From Cryobacterium sp. GrIS_2_6 (GTDB taxonomy: Bacteria > Actinomycetota > Actinomycetes > Actinomycetales > Microbacteriaceae), in the NCBI RefSeq assembly GCF_035984545.1, contig NZ_JAXCHP010000001.1:4030001-4094000 (forward strand): a DNA stretch of 64,000 bases. Reading direction: 5' to 3'. This document shows positions 18,020 to 26,559 of the stretch, one piece after another. Position numbers and translations under genes: made by a program. The notes below the pieces were generated by a model. It saw only the letters and a program-made list of their open reading frames with translations. It did no database searches and was not told the origin of the DNA. The stretch's first letter is position 1; every line of letters starts with the position of its first letter.

Positions 18020-18438
18020 CTAGGAGAAGCCCCAGACGTTCGCCTCATCGTCGGTGTCCGGCGCCGACGGCGTGGCGGACTGCGGCCCGAGCGGCCGCTC
18101 GTCCGTGCGCCCGCGGGGATGCCGCGCCGGCTCCTTGAGCTCGATGAAGATCGAGTGCGTGTCGGTATCGCCGGTGTTCGCACCGGTGTGTTCCTGGGCG
18201 GGAAGCCACCGCGCGACCCCGGCGGGAAGCTCGACGTCGACGGCGCGGCCGTTCGACGAGATCCGCCGGCTGAACTCGCTCAGGGTGACCATGACGCTGT
18301 CCGGATGCCGGTGCGGCGCGGTCGCGGCACCGGGCGTGTCCCGGTATTCGAGGACGCGTACCCGCTCATTCTCGAGGATCACCCGGTAGAGGCCGGGATT
18401 GGGACGACGGGATCCTGAAAGCCTTCTTCACTGTCCAT
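18020..18438 (-). pseudogene. Cupin-like small protein, second tandem copy, frameshifted
   Basis: Paralogue of the gene ending at 17550: LENERVRVLEY, PHRHPDSVMVTLS and VELPAGVARWLPAQEHTG match it closely, and the tail ends VWGFS. The expected start MDSEEGFQDPVVP (ATG 18438, with TACGGT 6 nt upstream) is in a different frame from NPGLYRVILENERVRV. A single missing base near 18400 explains this. Without it only a 120-residue product from a GTG at 18382 could be made, which still contains most of the cupin barrel. A sequencing error is possible. Confidence 0.65.
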
Positions 18439-18481
18439 GCGGGCACCGTACCCGGTGCCGGCTTCGCCCGCGAGGGGCAGG

Positions 18482-18805
18482 TCAGGTCGGTGACCAGCGC
18501 GCGGCCGGGTAGTCGACCCGGTAGCCGGACTCCGCGGTGCGCAGGAGGACGAGCGGGGTGCCCTCTTCCCGGTAGTGCGGCAGCGCCCTGGCCTCGTGCA
18601 GGGCCGGCGGGTGGCCGCCGGCGCGGATCACCCGCCACCAGGGGACATCCGCCCCATAGTGCGCCATGATCTGGCCGACGACACGGGCGCCGCGAGAACC
18701 GAGCACCGCCGCGACGTCGCCGTAGGTCATCACCCGCCCGGCGGGAATCGAGTCGACGATGCCGAGGACATGCGTGACGAAGTCGCTGTCGGGGGCGAGG
18801 CGCAT
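18482..18805 (-). CDS. Alkyltransferase-like (ATL) DNA-binding protein
   Basis: 107 residues corresponding to only the DNA-binding domain of O6-methylguanine-DNA methyltransferase. The helix-turn-helix region (MTYGDVAAVLGSRGARVVGQIMA) and the Arg finger are present, but the active-site PCHRV is PWWRV (Trp56 in place of Cys), so the protein cannot transfer alkyl groups. ATL proteins instead bind O6-alkylguanine tightly and hand it to nucleotide-excision repair (known for S. pombe Atl1 and bacterial homologues). It starts 22 bases after the stop of a GNAT gene on the same strand and is probably co-transcribed with it. Confidence 0.88.
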   Translation of the reverse strand: MRLAPDSDFVTHVLGIVDSIPAGRVMTYGDVAAVLGSRGARVVGQIMAHYGADVPWWRVIRAGGHPPALHEARALPHYREEGTPLVLLRTAESGYRVDYPAARWSPT

Positions 18806-18827
18806 GGCCAGCGGGACCGTCTGGCCG

Positions 18828-19280
18828 CTACAGCTTGAGCGAACCGATCATCTCGCCGTATACCGTCTCGCCGATGTCGACGAAGCCGATCCGGTGGAAG
18901 AACGACTCCGGTCCTTCTTCGCCGGGTTCCCAGATCACGGTGATGTGGTCGAAGCCCCGCTTCCTGGCCTCCTGGGCGAGTGACTCTGCTGCGAATTTGC
19001 CGACGCCCTTGCCCTGGGCGCTCGCGTCGACGTTGATCCTCCAGATGCAGGCCCGGAATTCCTCGTGCTCCGAATCCGGGTCGAAGTTGCCGTGGATGAA
19101 CCCGGCCACCTCGCCGTCGAGCAACACGACGCGCTGCCACGCGGTCGCGGGATTGATCACGGAAGCCGCCACCGCATAGGAGACGGGAGCGATGTACAGC
19201 TCCTGGCCCGGTTTGAGACTGAGGCTATTGGCCGCAACAATGTTGCGTGCGGACAGTTCTTCCAGACGTAGTTCACCCAT
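18828..19280 (-). CDS. GNAT-family N-acetyltransferase
   Basis: 150-residue single GNAT domain. Beta4 runs into the acetyl-CoA pyrophosphate loop at INVDASAQGKGVGKFAAES (Q/R-x-x-G-x-G/A motif), and the C-terminal FFHRIGFVDIGETVYGEM is the usual Tyr/Phe-rich end with the GF turn. It has the feel of spermidine/spermine-type GNATs, but the substrate cannot be assigned. ATG 19280 follows a TAGCCT box by 6 nt and has no ribosome site, so it looks leaderless. Upstream of the ATL gene on the same strand. Confidence 0.85.
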   Translation of the reverse strand: MGELRLEELSARNIVAANSLSLKPGQELYIAPVSYAVAASVINPATAWQRVVLLDGEVAGFIHGNFDPDSEHEEFRACIWRINVDASAQGKGVGKFAAESLAQEARKRGFDHITVIWEPGEEGPESFFHRIGFVDIGETVYGEMIGSLKL

Positions 19281-19350
19281 GGCAACAGGCTAACCTGCGG
19301 CCGACCGGCGTGGTAGTCGGGTTTTGTGCGCTGGGCAGAACCGGACCGAA

Positions 19351-19374
19351 AACTGTCTCGATGTCGAGACAGTT
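19351..19374. promoter_or_regulatory. Perfect palindromic operator-like site before icd
   Basis: AACTGTCTCGA-TG-TCGAGACAGTT: 11-bp perfect arms with a 2-nt centre, ending 59 bases before the icd start codon. Such size and symmetry are typical of a dimeric HTH regulator site (for example MarR or TetR types). No regulator gene is adjacent, so it is probably controlled in trans. Not a terminator: no transcript is expected to end here, as the GNAT gene runs away from it. Confidence 0.65.
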
Positions 19375-19433
19375 GCGGGGGCCTTGTAGAATTGACTCGG
19401 CCACGTGGCCGGTACCATTCTGAGGAGAATTCA

Positions 19434-20648
19434 TTGGCGAAGATCAAGGTTGAAGGCACTGTCGTCGAGCTCGACGGGGACGAGATGACGCGCATCATCT
19501 GGCAGGCCATCAAGGACACGCTCATTCACCCGTACCTCGACATCGACCTCGAGTACTACGACCTGTCGATCCAGAAACGCGATGAGACCGACGACCAGAT
19601 CACGATCGACGCGGCCCACGCCATCCAGAAGCACGGCGTCGGCGTGAAGTGCGCGACCATCACCCCGGACGAGGCCAGGGTCGAGGAATTCGGCCTCAAG
19701 AAGATGTGGGCGTCTCCCAACGGCACGATCCGCAACATTCTCGGCGGCACGATCTTCCGTGAGCCGATCATCATTTCCAACATCCCGCGCCTGGTTCCCG
19801 GCTGGAACAAGCCGATCATCATCGGACGCCACGCCTTCGGCGACCAGTACCGCGCCACGAACTTCCGCTTCGAGGGTGAGGGCACGCTCAGCATGACCTT
19901 CACACCGAAGGACGGCTCGGAGGCACAGACCTTCGAGGTCTTCCAGTCCCCGGGCAGCGGTGTCGCGATGGGCATGTACAACCTCGACAGCTCGATCCGT
20001 GACTTCGCCCGTGCCTCGCTCAACTACGGCCTCGTGCGGAACTACCCGGTCTACCTGTCGACCAAGAACACCATCCTCAAGGCATACGACGGCCGGTTCA
20101 AGGACATCTTCCAGGAGATCTTCGACACCGAGTTCAAGGCCCGCTACGAGGCTGCCGGCCTCACCTACGAGCACCGCCTGATCGACGACATGGTCGCATC
20201 CGCCATGAAGTGGGAAGGCGGCTACGTCTGGGCCTGCAAGAACTACGACGGCGACGTGCAGTCGGACACCGTCGCGCAGGGCTTCGGCTCGCTCGGCCTG
20301 ATGACGAGCGTGCTCTCGACTCCCGATGGCAAGGTCGTTGAGGCAGAGGCAGCCCACGGCACCGTGACCCGCCACTACCGCCAGCACCAGCAGGGCAAGC
20401 CCACCTCGACGAACCCGATCGCCTCGATCTATGCCTGGACCCGCGGCCTCTCGCACCGGGCGAAGCTCGACGGCAACCCGGCGCTCGCCGAGTTCGCCGA
20501 AACCCTCGAGGACGTCGTCATCACAACCGTCGAAAGCGGCCAGATGACCAAGGACCTCGCGTTGCTGGTCGGCCCGGAGCAGGGCTACCAGACGACCGAG
20601 GAATTCCTCGCGGCCATCGCGACCAACCTGCAGACGCGCCTGGCCTAA
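19434..20648 (+). CDS. icd: NADP-dependent isocitrate dehydrogenase
   Basis: TCA-cycle enzyme making 2-oxoglutarate, CO2 and NADPH. The product starts at TTG 19434 ([20 protein letters not shown]) with GAGGAGA upstream; the frame is open further up but has no better start. 404 residues, matching the homodimeric eukaryote-like subfamily and not the 740-residue monomeric form found in many actinobacteria. Substrate-binding [19 protein letters not shown], the metal-binding Asp region [31 protein letters not shown] and the NADP loop [12 protein letters not shown] are all present. A large palindrome lies in its promoter region. Confidence 0.97.
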   Translation: MAKIKVEGTVVELDGDEMTRIIWQAIKDTLIHPYLDIDLEYYDLSIQKRDETDDQITIDAAHAIQKHGVGVKCATITPDEARVEEFGLKKMWASPNGTIRNILGGTIFREPIIISNIPRLVPGWNKPIIIGRHAFGDQYRATNFRFEGEGTLSMTFTPKDGSEAQTFEVFQSPGSGVAMGMYNLDSSIRDFARASLNYGLVRNYPVYLSTKNTILKAYDGRFKDIFQEIFDTEFKARYEAAGLTYEHRLIDDMVASAMKWEGGYVWACKNYDGDVQSDTVAQGFGSLGLMTSVLSTPDGKVVEAEAAHGTVTRHYRQHQQGKPTSTNPIASIYAWTRGLSHRAKLDGNPALAEFAETLEDVVITTVESGQMTKDLALLVGPEQGYQTTEEFLAAIATNLQTRLA

Positions 20649-21485
20649 CCGGGCCCGCTCGTCAGGGAGAGGCCCTCGACCTCTGGGGTCGGGGGCCTCA
20701 CCCGTGTGCCGATCACAACGGTTCCGTCGACGTCCTCGTGGTGCGCGGTACGGGGGAGCAGGCCGTTCCTGGCGAACAACGCGCTCGTCACAGGCGCCTG
20801 GCGCGCACTCGTCTCGATCATGAGATGGCCGCCGGGGGCGAGCCAGCCTGCCGCAGCCGCCGCGACCCTTCGCTGCACGTCGAGCCCGTCCGAACCGCCG
20901 TCGAGCGCCAGCCGGTGTTCGTGCACCCGGGCCTCTGGCGGCATCCATTCGATGGAGCCGGTCGGCACGTAGGGCGCGTTGACGAGCAGGAGCGCGATCC
21001 GGCCGCGTAAGGCCAGGGGCAGGGGGGGCGAAAAGATCGCCCTCGACCACGGGTCGTCCCGGGAGGTTGACGCGGGCGCAGCGGACTGCGACCGGGTCGA
21101 GGTCCGCCGCCAGGAGGTCGAGTCCCAGCCCCGGCAGGGCCGAGAGCAGGGCGGCGCCGACGGCTCCCGTGCCGCAGCAGAGGTCGACGACGATCGCACC
21201 ACGACCGGCGAGCCCGGCGGCCTCGCGCACGAGCGCCTCTGTGCGTCGCCGCGGCACGAAGACCCCGGGTTCGACGTGCACCCGCAGCCCGCAGAACAGC
21301 GCCCAGCCGAGGACGTATTCGAGCGGCTCCCCGCCCACCCTGCGCTCCAGCAGGTCCTCGAGCTCGTCCGCCGACCGAGCCTCGCCGAGGAGGAGCTCCG
21401 CTTCCTCCTCGGCGAAGACGCATCCCGCCGCGCGGAGGCGTTCGACGACGCCGGGGAAGGACGAGGCGGGATCGACAGGGGACAT
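20645..21485 (-). pseudogene. PrmC/HemK-like protein N5-glutamine methyltransferase, frameshifted in a G7 tract
   Basis: SAM-dependent methyltransferase of the HemK family, the actinobacterial paralogue often called putative protein N(5)-glutamine methyltransferase. ATG 21485 opens MSPVDPASSFPG; the frame runs through the SAM-binding VDLCCGTGAVGAALL to VVEGDLFAP. The rest, LALRGRIALLLVNAPYVPTG (the NPPY-type catalytic motif, here NAPY) to GTVVIGTRVRPPTP, is in another frame. Dropping one base in the run of seven G at 21022-21028 restores a normal protein of about 279 residues. Homopolymer slippage, real or in sequencing, is the likely cause. Convergent with icd, ending over its stop. Confidence 0.8.
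20669..20699. terminator. Hairpin between icd and the methyltransferase gene
   Basis: GAGGCCCTCGACC (20669-20681) pairs with GGTCGGGGGCCTC (20687-20699) with one mismatch and a 5-nt loop. It lies 20 bases past the icd stop and inside the 3' end of the opposing methyltransferase frame. No clear T-run follows. Confidence 0.55.
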
Positions 21486-21650
21486 CGGAACCTTTCGGGT
21501 ATTGCGCGCGGCATGCGCACGGGAGTCGAATGCCCATAAAATCAGTGTGGAGACATAGTTTCTCACCTGGACGAGAAAGCGGCGCGGTATGGCACCTGAC
21601 TGGCATTCGGTGTCCCGCACGCGACCCTCGCGTCTGATGCGGCGCCGCGG

Positions 21651-22190
21651 ATGAACGCCATGGAACGGATCATCGACGAGGGCCTCCTGATCGCCCTCTC
21701 CGCGGTGCGGATGGCTGTGAAGAACCACATCATCGTCGGTGCTCTCCGCGAGCACGACAACTTCGACGAATCGTCCTACCAGACGGTCGCGCGCGAAGAA
21801 CTGCTCCTTCTTGCGGTGCAGAACGAAGAGGATGCCGCCCGCGTCGCGCAGGAAAGACGGGAACTTGCGTCCCGGCGCTGGTCGCAGGGCTTCACAGAGG
21901 ATGAGCGGCTCGACATCGGCAGGCTCGCCCGCCGTCGTCGCGCCCACAACGGGCTCGCCCTCATCCTGCACGCGGTCGCGGACGACGACGAGAAACTGGC
22001 CGCGATCGTCGAGAACGCGCAACACGACGCGAGTTACGAGATCCGGAAGGCCCTTGCCGCACGCCTGATCCGCCAGACGATCGACGGCCACGCCCCCGGC
22101 TACGCGCGGATGCGCGAGGAGCGGATCAAATACCTGCTCGCGATCGACTTCGCGATGCTTCGGGACCGGACATCCGGAACGAATCCATAG
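21651..22190 (+). CDS. Conserved hypothetical helical protein
   Basis: 179 residues, highly charged and predicted mostly helical: LLIALSAVRMAVKNHIIVGA near the N-terminus, then runs of Glu/Arg (ERRELASRRWSQGFTEDER, LARRRRAHNG). No catalytic motif or membrane segment. I do not recognise a function, though related proteins appear to occur in other Microbacteriaceae. The frame is open upstream as far as a TGA near 21598 and encodes SDAAPR directly before the ATG at 21651, so the real start could be earlier; a second ATG lies at 21660. Codon use is normal for the window, supporting a real gene. Confidence 0.6.
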   Translation: MNAMERIIDEGLLIALSAVRMAVKNHIIVGALREHDNFDESSYQTVAREELLLLAVQNEEDAARVAQERRELASRRWSQGFTEDERLDIGRLARRRRAHNGLALILHAVADDDEKLAAIVENAQHDASYEIRKALAARLIRQTIDGHAPGYARMREERIKYLLAIDFAMLRDRTSGTNP

Positions 22191-22314
22191 CGATTCTTCG
22201 GTTTTCATTCTGGCGGCTCACCGAGGATTGAAACAAATCAGGTCGTCGCTCTTGCTCCATTTTTTTCCGCCCGATTTCCCGTCCGGGATGCGCCTCAGGT
22301 CGACGATCATAGGT

Positions 22315-23185
22315 CATCGCACGGGAACGCGCACTATGCCGACCCGATTGTGCTCTGCCGGCCGCTTGAGATCGACGAGATCCACCTGCTCGTCCGGCGC
22401 TTCGGCGAAGCCGCAGCCCGCGCCGGCGACGCTGGGATGGATGCGATCGACATCCACGGCCACACGGGCTACCTGATCGACCAGTTCATGAGCGCCTGGT
22501 GGAACCGCCGCACGGATGTCTACGGCGGCAGTGTCGAGAACCGCTGCCGGTTCGCGACCGAGATCATCGCCGCCGTCAAGGCCAACGCGCCTGGCCTGCC
22601 CGTCAGCTTCCGCCTCTCGGTCAACCACCGTTTCGCCGGGGGCCGCACGACGGCGGAGGGCCAGGCCATCGCCGTCGTGCTCGCCGTGGCAGGGCTCGAC
22701 CTCATCATCGCCGACGACGGGTCATACGCCGACGACGGGTCATACGAAACCATGGACTACGTCTTCCCGCCGTACCACCTCGGCGACGCGTGCAGGGTCC
22801 CGGCGGCCCGCGCACTCAAGGACGTCGTCTCCGTCCCCGTGATGGCCGTCGGCAACCACACCCCGGAGAACGCGGAGGCCGCCCTCGCCGCGGGCGACGC
22901 CGACTTCGCCGGCCTCGGGCCCGAACTCACCGAGAAGAGCGTCCGGATCCTCACCGCGCACACCGTCACGTCCGTCGACGCCGACGGCCTCACCGCGACC
23001 GGCCAGGACGGCGCCGTGCACGTCATCGTGTCCACGGTGATCGCGGCCTTCGGGGTGCGTCCGGACACGGCGCTCACGCAGCGCTCGAAGGGCGCGACAA
23101 CGTGCATCAGCTCGGCGACTGCGTGCACCCGGCCAAGGTCGGCGAGGCCATCAAGGCGGCCTTCCTGACCGCGCTCGTGCTCTGA
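22315..23185 (+). pseudogene. Remnant of an Old-Yellow-Enzyme / 2-enoate-reductase-type flavin oxidoreductase
   Basis: Starts mid-domain at LEIDEIHLLVRRFGEAAARA and keeps the FMN-barrel motifs HGHTGYLIDQF, WWNRRTDVYGGSVENR and AVGNHTPENAEAAL. It then jumps at GLGPELTEKSVRILT straight into the end of the FAD/NAD(P) domain (STVIAAFGVRPDTALTQ). The final segment EGRDNVHQLGDCVHPAKVG is in another frame (lesion near 23081). The N-terminal third and most of the C-terminal domains are missing, roughly 285 of about 650 residues being left. An 18-bp unit is duplicated in tandem near 22720-22745 (YADDGS twice). The gene cannot make a working enzyme. Confidence 0.85.
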
Positions 23186-23202
23186 GACGACCGCCCTCGA
23201 GA

Positions 23203-23237
23203 CGGATGCCCGGCGCGCGTCGTCGGCCGGGCATCCG
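23203..23237. terminator. Hairpin after the flavin oxidoreductase remnant
   Basis: A perfect 12-bp stem CGGATGCCCGGC / GCCGGGCATCCG with an 11-nt loop, between the pseudogene and the P-type ATPase gene. It probably survived as the terminator of the former gene. No T-run. Confidence 0.55.
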
Positions 23238-23298
23238 CCCCTGACAGGCGAGCCTCACCTTGCTGGCGGTGGACGGGGGACGGGACGAGACTTGAAGC

Positions 23299-25200
23299 AT
23301 GTCCCGTCTGCTCGCCGCCGTACGGCGGTATCCGCTTGTCGCCGCGACCATCGTGCTCGGGCTGGTCGGGATCGGGCTCGCCCTCGCCGGCTTCGCCGAC
23401 TCCCTGGCCTGGCTGTTCGGCGGCTTCGGCCTGTTCGTCGCCGCAATCTCGGCCGTGGGCATGGTCAAGCAGCTGCGCCACGGCAGCTTCGGCGTTGACC
23501 TGCTCGCGATCACCGCCATCGTCGCAACGGTGCTCGTCGGCGAGTACGTCGCGACCATCCTGATCGTGCTGATGCTCACCGGGGGAGCAGCCCTCGAGGA
23601 CTTCGCCGTGAACCGCGCCAAGCGGGAACTCAACGCGCTGCTGAACCGGGCACCGCAGATCGCGCATCGCCTGAACGGTGCCGGCGACCCGGCGGACGTC
23701 GACGACGTGCCCGTGACGGAGGTGCAGCCGGGAGACCTGCTTCTGGTGCGTCCGGCGGAGATCGTCCCCGTCGACGGCGAACTCGTTTCCGCGAGCGCCG
23801 CCTTCGACGAGTCGTCCCTCACCGGGGAGAGCCTGCCGGTGGAGCGGAGCGCCGGAGACGGCATCCTCTCGGGGTCGATCAACGGCCAGGCGGCCGCGAC
23901 GATCCGCGCAACGGCGACCGCGGCGAAAAGCCAGTACCAGCAGATCGTCGCCCTCGTCGAGGAGGCCTCCGCGAGCAAGGCTCCCGTCGTGCGGCTCGCC
24001 GACCGCTACGCGGTGCCGTTCACCGCGGTCGCGCTGGCCGTCGCGGGTCTCGCCTGGCTGCTCACCGGGGATCCGGTGCGCTTCGCCGAGGTGCTCGTCG
24101 TCGCCACACCGTGCCCGCTGCTCATCTCGGCGCCGATCGCCTTCATGGGTGGCATGAGCCGTGCGGCCCGCAACGGCATCATCGTCAAGGGCGGCGGAGT
24201 GCTCGAGACTCTCTCGACCGCCCGGACCGTCGTCTTCGACAAGACCGGGACGCTGACGCACGGCACCCCAACGATCGCCCGGGTGCTGCCCGCCGGCGGG
24301 TTCGACGCTGACGAGGTGCTGGCGCTCGCCGCGTCGGCCGAGCAGTACTCGTCGCACGTGCTCGCGGCATCCATCATCGCTGCGGCCAGGGCCAAAGACC
24401 TCGAACTCACCGCGAGCGACACGGCGAGCGAGGTGCCCGCCCACGGCGTCGTCGCCACGCTCGACGGCCGTGAGGTCGCCGTCGGCAAGTTCTCCTACAT
24501 CGCAGCGAAGGCGCCGGACGCCGCAGCGACCCCGCTCGACGGCGGCGAACTCGCCATCTATGTCGCCGTCGACGGGCACTTCGCCGGGAGCATCGTCGCG
24601 AGCGACCGGCTGAGGGGCAACGCCCGCCAGACGATCGGGGAGCTCGCAGACCTCGGCATCCACAATGCGATCATGCTCACCGGTGACGCCCGGCCGACGG
24701 CCGAGCACATCGCCGGTCTCGTGGGCATCGAGAACGTGCAGGCCGACTGCCTGCCGGTCGACAAGGTCAACGCAGTGCGCGGGATCGACAAGCGACCGGT
24801 GATCATGGTCGGCGACGGGGTCAACGACGCGCCCGTGCTCGCGGTGGCGGATGTCGGGATCGCAATGGGTGCCCGTGGCGCGACCGCTGCGAGCGAGTCC
24901 GCCGATGTCGTCATCCTGATCGACGACCTCTCGCGCACGGCCCGGGCGGTCGTGATCGGGCAGGACACCATCCGGATCGCGCTGCAGAGCATCTGGCTCG
25001 GCATCGCGCTGAGCCTGGTCCTGATGGGCCTCGCCGCGTTCGGGCTGATCCCGGCGACGATCGGGGCGCTCCTCCAGGAGCTCGTCGACCTCGCGACGAT
25101 CCTCAACGCGCTCCGGGCCATCGGCGGGCGGCGGGATGCCGCGATCGCTGCCGGGAGCGCACCGGTACGCCCCGAACCGGCGAGTGTGCTCGTGAGCTGA
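23299..25200 (+). CDS. P1B-type heavy-metal-translocating ATPase (TPC motif)
   Basis: 633-residue metal pump of the cytoplasmic membrane. It has the actuator SLTGESLPVE, the intramembrane TPCPLLI motif (Cys272), the phosphorylation site DKTGTLT (Asp314) and hinge MVGDGVNDAPVLA. There is no N-terminal HMA or His-rich metal-binding domain: the protein begins directly with membrane helices. The nucleotide-domain HP motif normally read as SEHPLA is SSHVLA (His353, Val354). TPC in place of CPC or SPC sets it apart from the well-studied Cu and Co pumps, so the metal is uncertain. ATG 23299; single gene, not obviously in an operon. Confidence 0.88.
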   Translation: MSRLLAAVRRYPLVAATIVLGLVGIGLALAGFADSLAWLFGGFGLFVAAISAVGMVKQLRHGSFGVDLLAITAIVATVLVGEYVATILIVLMLTGGAALEDFAVNRAKRELNALLNRAPQIAHRLNGAGDPADVDDVPVTEVQPGDLLLVRPAEIVPVDGELVSASAAFDESSLTGESLPVERSAGDGILSGSINGQAAATIRATATAAKSQYQQIVALVEEASASKAPVVRLADRYAVPFTAVALAVAGLAWLLTGDPVRFAEVLVVATPCPLLISAPIAFMGGMSRAARNGIIVKGGGVLETLSTARTVVFDKTGTLTHGTPTIARVLPAGGFDADEVLALAASAEQYSSHVLAASIIAAARAKDLELTASDTASEVPAHGVVATLDGREVAVGKFSYIAAKAPDAAATPLDGGELAIYVAVDGHFAGSIVASDRLRGNARQTIGELADLGIHNAIMLTGDARPTAEHIAGLVGIENVQADCLPVDKVNAVRGIDKRPVIMVGDGVNDAPVLAVADVGIAMGARGATAASESADVVILIDDLSRTARAVVIGQDTIRIALQSIWLGIALSLVLMGLAAFGLIPATIGALLQELVDLATILNALRAIGGRRDAAIAAGSAPVRPEPASVLVS

Positions 25201-25252
25201 GCCGTGGCATCCGCCGCACGCCGACCCCACCCGGACGGCCTAGCCTGAGTAG

Positions 25253-26479
25253 ATGCGCCTCTTCCGCCCCCGCACGCCGTCCACTGGGGCGGATGCGCAG
25301 CCGCGACTCTCCCGGGACGTGCTCGTCCTCGGCGGGATCGCCTTCTTCGTCATGGTCGGTTTCGGCGTCGTCGTCCCCGTGCTTCCGGTCTACGTGCGCA
25401 GCTTCGGCGTCGGCAACCTCGAGATCGGCGCGGTCGTCTCCGCGTTCGCGCTGATGCGGTTCGTTGCGAGCCCCTTCTGCGGGCGCCTGATCGACTGGGC
25501 GGGGGAGCGGACCATCCTCGCGGCGGGCATCGGCATCGTCGCGCTCTCGAGCGGGCTCGCGGGCATCGCCCAGAACTACCCGCAGTTGCTCCTGTTGCGC
25601 GGGGCAGGGGGCATCGGCTCCGCGATGTTCACCGTCTCGGCGATGACGCTCCTGCTCGGCGCGACCGCTCCGGGCATCCGCGGCCGCGCCATCGGCTTCT
25701 ACCAGGGCGGGTTCCTCCTCGGCGGCATGGCCGGCCCCGCCCTCGGCGGCCTGCTCGCGACGATCTCCCTCACCGCGCCGTTCTTCTTCTACGCAGGCAC
25801 TCTCGCGATCGCCGGTGTGCTCGGGCTGCTGCTGCTGAGCCCCGGCTATCGCAACGCGCCGGCTGATGCCTCCGGCGGGTCGGCGCCCCGGGTCCTGTTC
25901 CGCACGGTGCTCGCCGACCCCCGGTTCCGGGCCGCGTGCCTGGCCAACTTCGCGCAGGGCTGGACCTCGTTCGGTGTGCGCAACGCGCTGATCCCTGTGC
26001 TCGTCGTCGAGGTGTTGCGCGGACCGAGCTCGTGGACCGGTGTTGCCTTCGCCGTCGCGGCGGTCGCCCAGACGCTCGCACTCGCGCCGGCTGCCCGCTT
26101 CGTCGACACCGTCGGACGCCGCCCGGCGATCATCGGAGCATGCCTGCTCGCGGCCGTGACCATTTTCGCCGTGCCGTTCGCGCCCAACATCATGGTGCTG
26201 ACCGTTCTGCTCTGCGTGTACGGGGTCGCGTCGGCGTTCCTCGGTACGGCTCCGGCCGCCGCGGTCGGCGACGCAGCGGGGGCCGGCGGCGGACGCCCGG
26301 TCGCGGTCTTCTCGATGTTCTCTGACTTTGGGGCGATCATCGGCCCGCTCGCGGCGGGCCTGCTCGCAGACTCCGTCTCGTACCCGGTCGCGTTCGGTGT
26401 CGGTGCGGTGTTCTTCCTCGCGACGAGCGCCTTCGCCGTGCGGATGCCGCGGGAGACTCGCGCGGTCCGTCCCGCCTGA
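25253..26479 (+). CDS. MFS transporter (drug:H+ antiporter-like)
   Basis: 408 residues with about 12 membrane segments. The loop between helices 2 and 3 reads FCGRLIDWAGERTILAAG, the MFS motif A equivalent, and helix 5 has GFLLGGMAGPALGGLLA, resembling the motif C of exporters. Substrate unknown. ATG 25253 comes 6 nt after TAGCCT, with no ribosome site (leaderless type). Convergent with the DUF2568 gene; a near-perfect hairpin separates them. Confidence 0.85.
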   Translation: MRLFRPRTPSTGADAQPRLSRDVLVLGGIAFFVMVGFGVVVPVLPVYVRSFGVGNLEIGAVVSAFALMRFVASPFCGRLIDWAGERTILAAGIGIVALSSGLAGIAQNYPQLLLLRGAGGIGSAMFTVSAMTLLLGATAPGIRGRAIGFYQGGFLLGGMAGPALGGLLATISLTAPFFFYAGTLAIAGVLGLLLLSPGYRNAPADASGGSAPRVLFRTVLADPRFRAACLANFAQGWTSFGVRNALIPVLVVEVLRGPSSWTGVAFAVAAVAQTLALAPAARFVDTVGRRPAIIGACLLAAVTIFAVPFAPNIMVLTVLLCVYGVASAFLGTAPAAAVGDAAGAGGGRPVAVFSMFSDFGAIIGPLAAGLLADSVSYPVAFGVGAVFFLATSAFAVRMPRETRAVRPA

Positions 26480-26528
26480 CTGTTGCCGTTTCGGACAGCT
26501 GCGTCCGGCGCACCGGTAACAGTTGTCC

Positions 26529-26554
26529 GTTCCGGCGACAGTTGTCGACGGAAC
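26529..26554. terminator. Bidirectional hairpin between MFS and DUF2568 genes
   Basis: GTTCCGGCGACA (26529-26540) pairs with TGTCGACGGAAC (26543-26554), one mismatch, 2-nt loop. It sits in the 80-nt gap between convergent genes. A weaker CTGTTGCCG/CGGTAACAG pair lies just before it. Confidence 0.6.
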
Positions 26555-26559
26555 GGCCG

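Noticed and set aside
19431-22208. 925-residue minus-strand frame
   Set aside because: Only the part at 21029-21485 is real (PrmC-like N-terminus). The rest is antisense to icd and the hypothetical gene at 21651.
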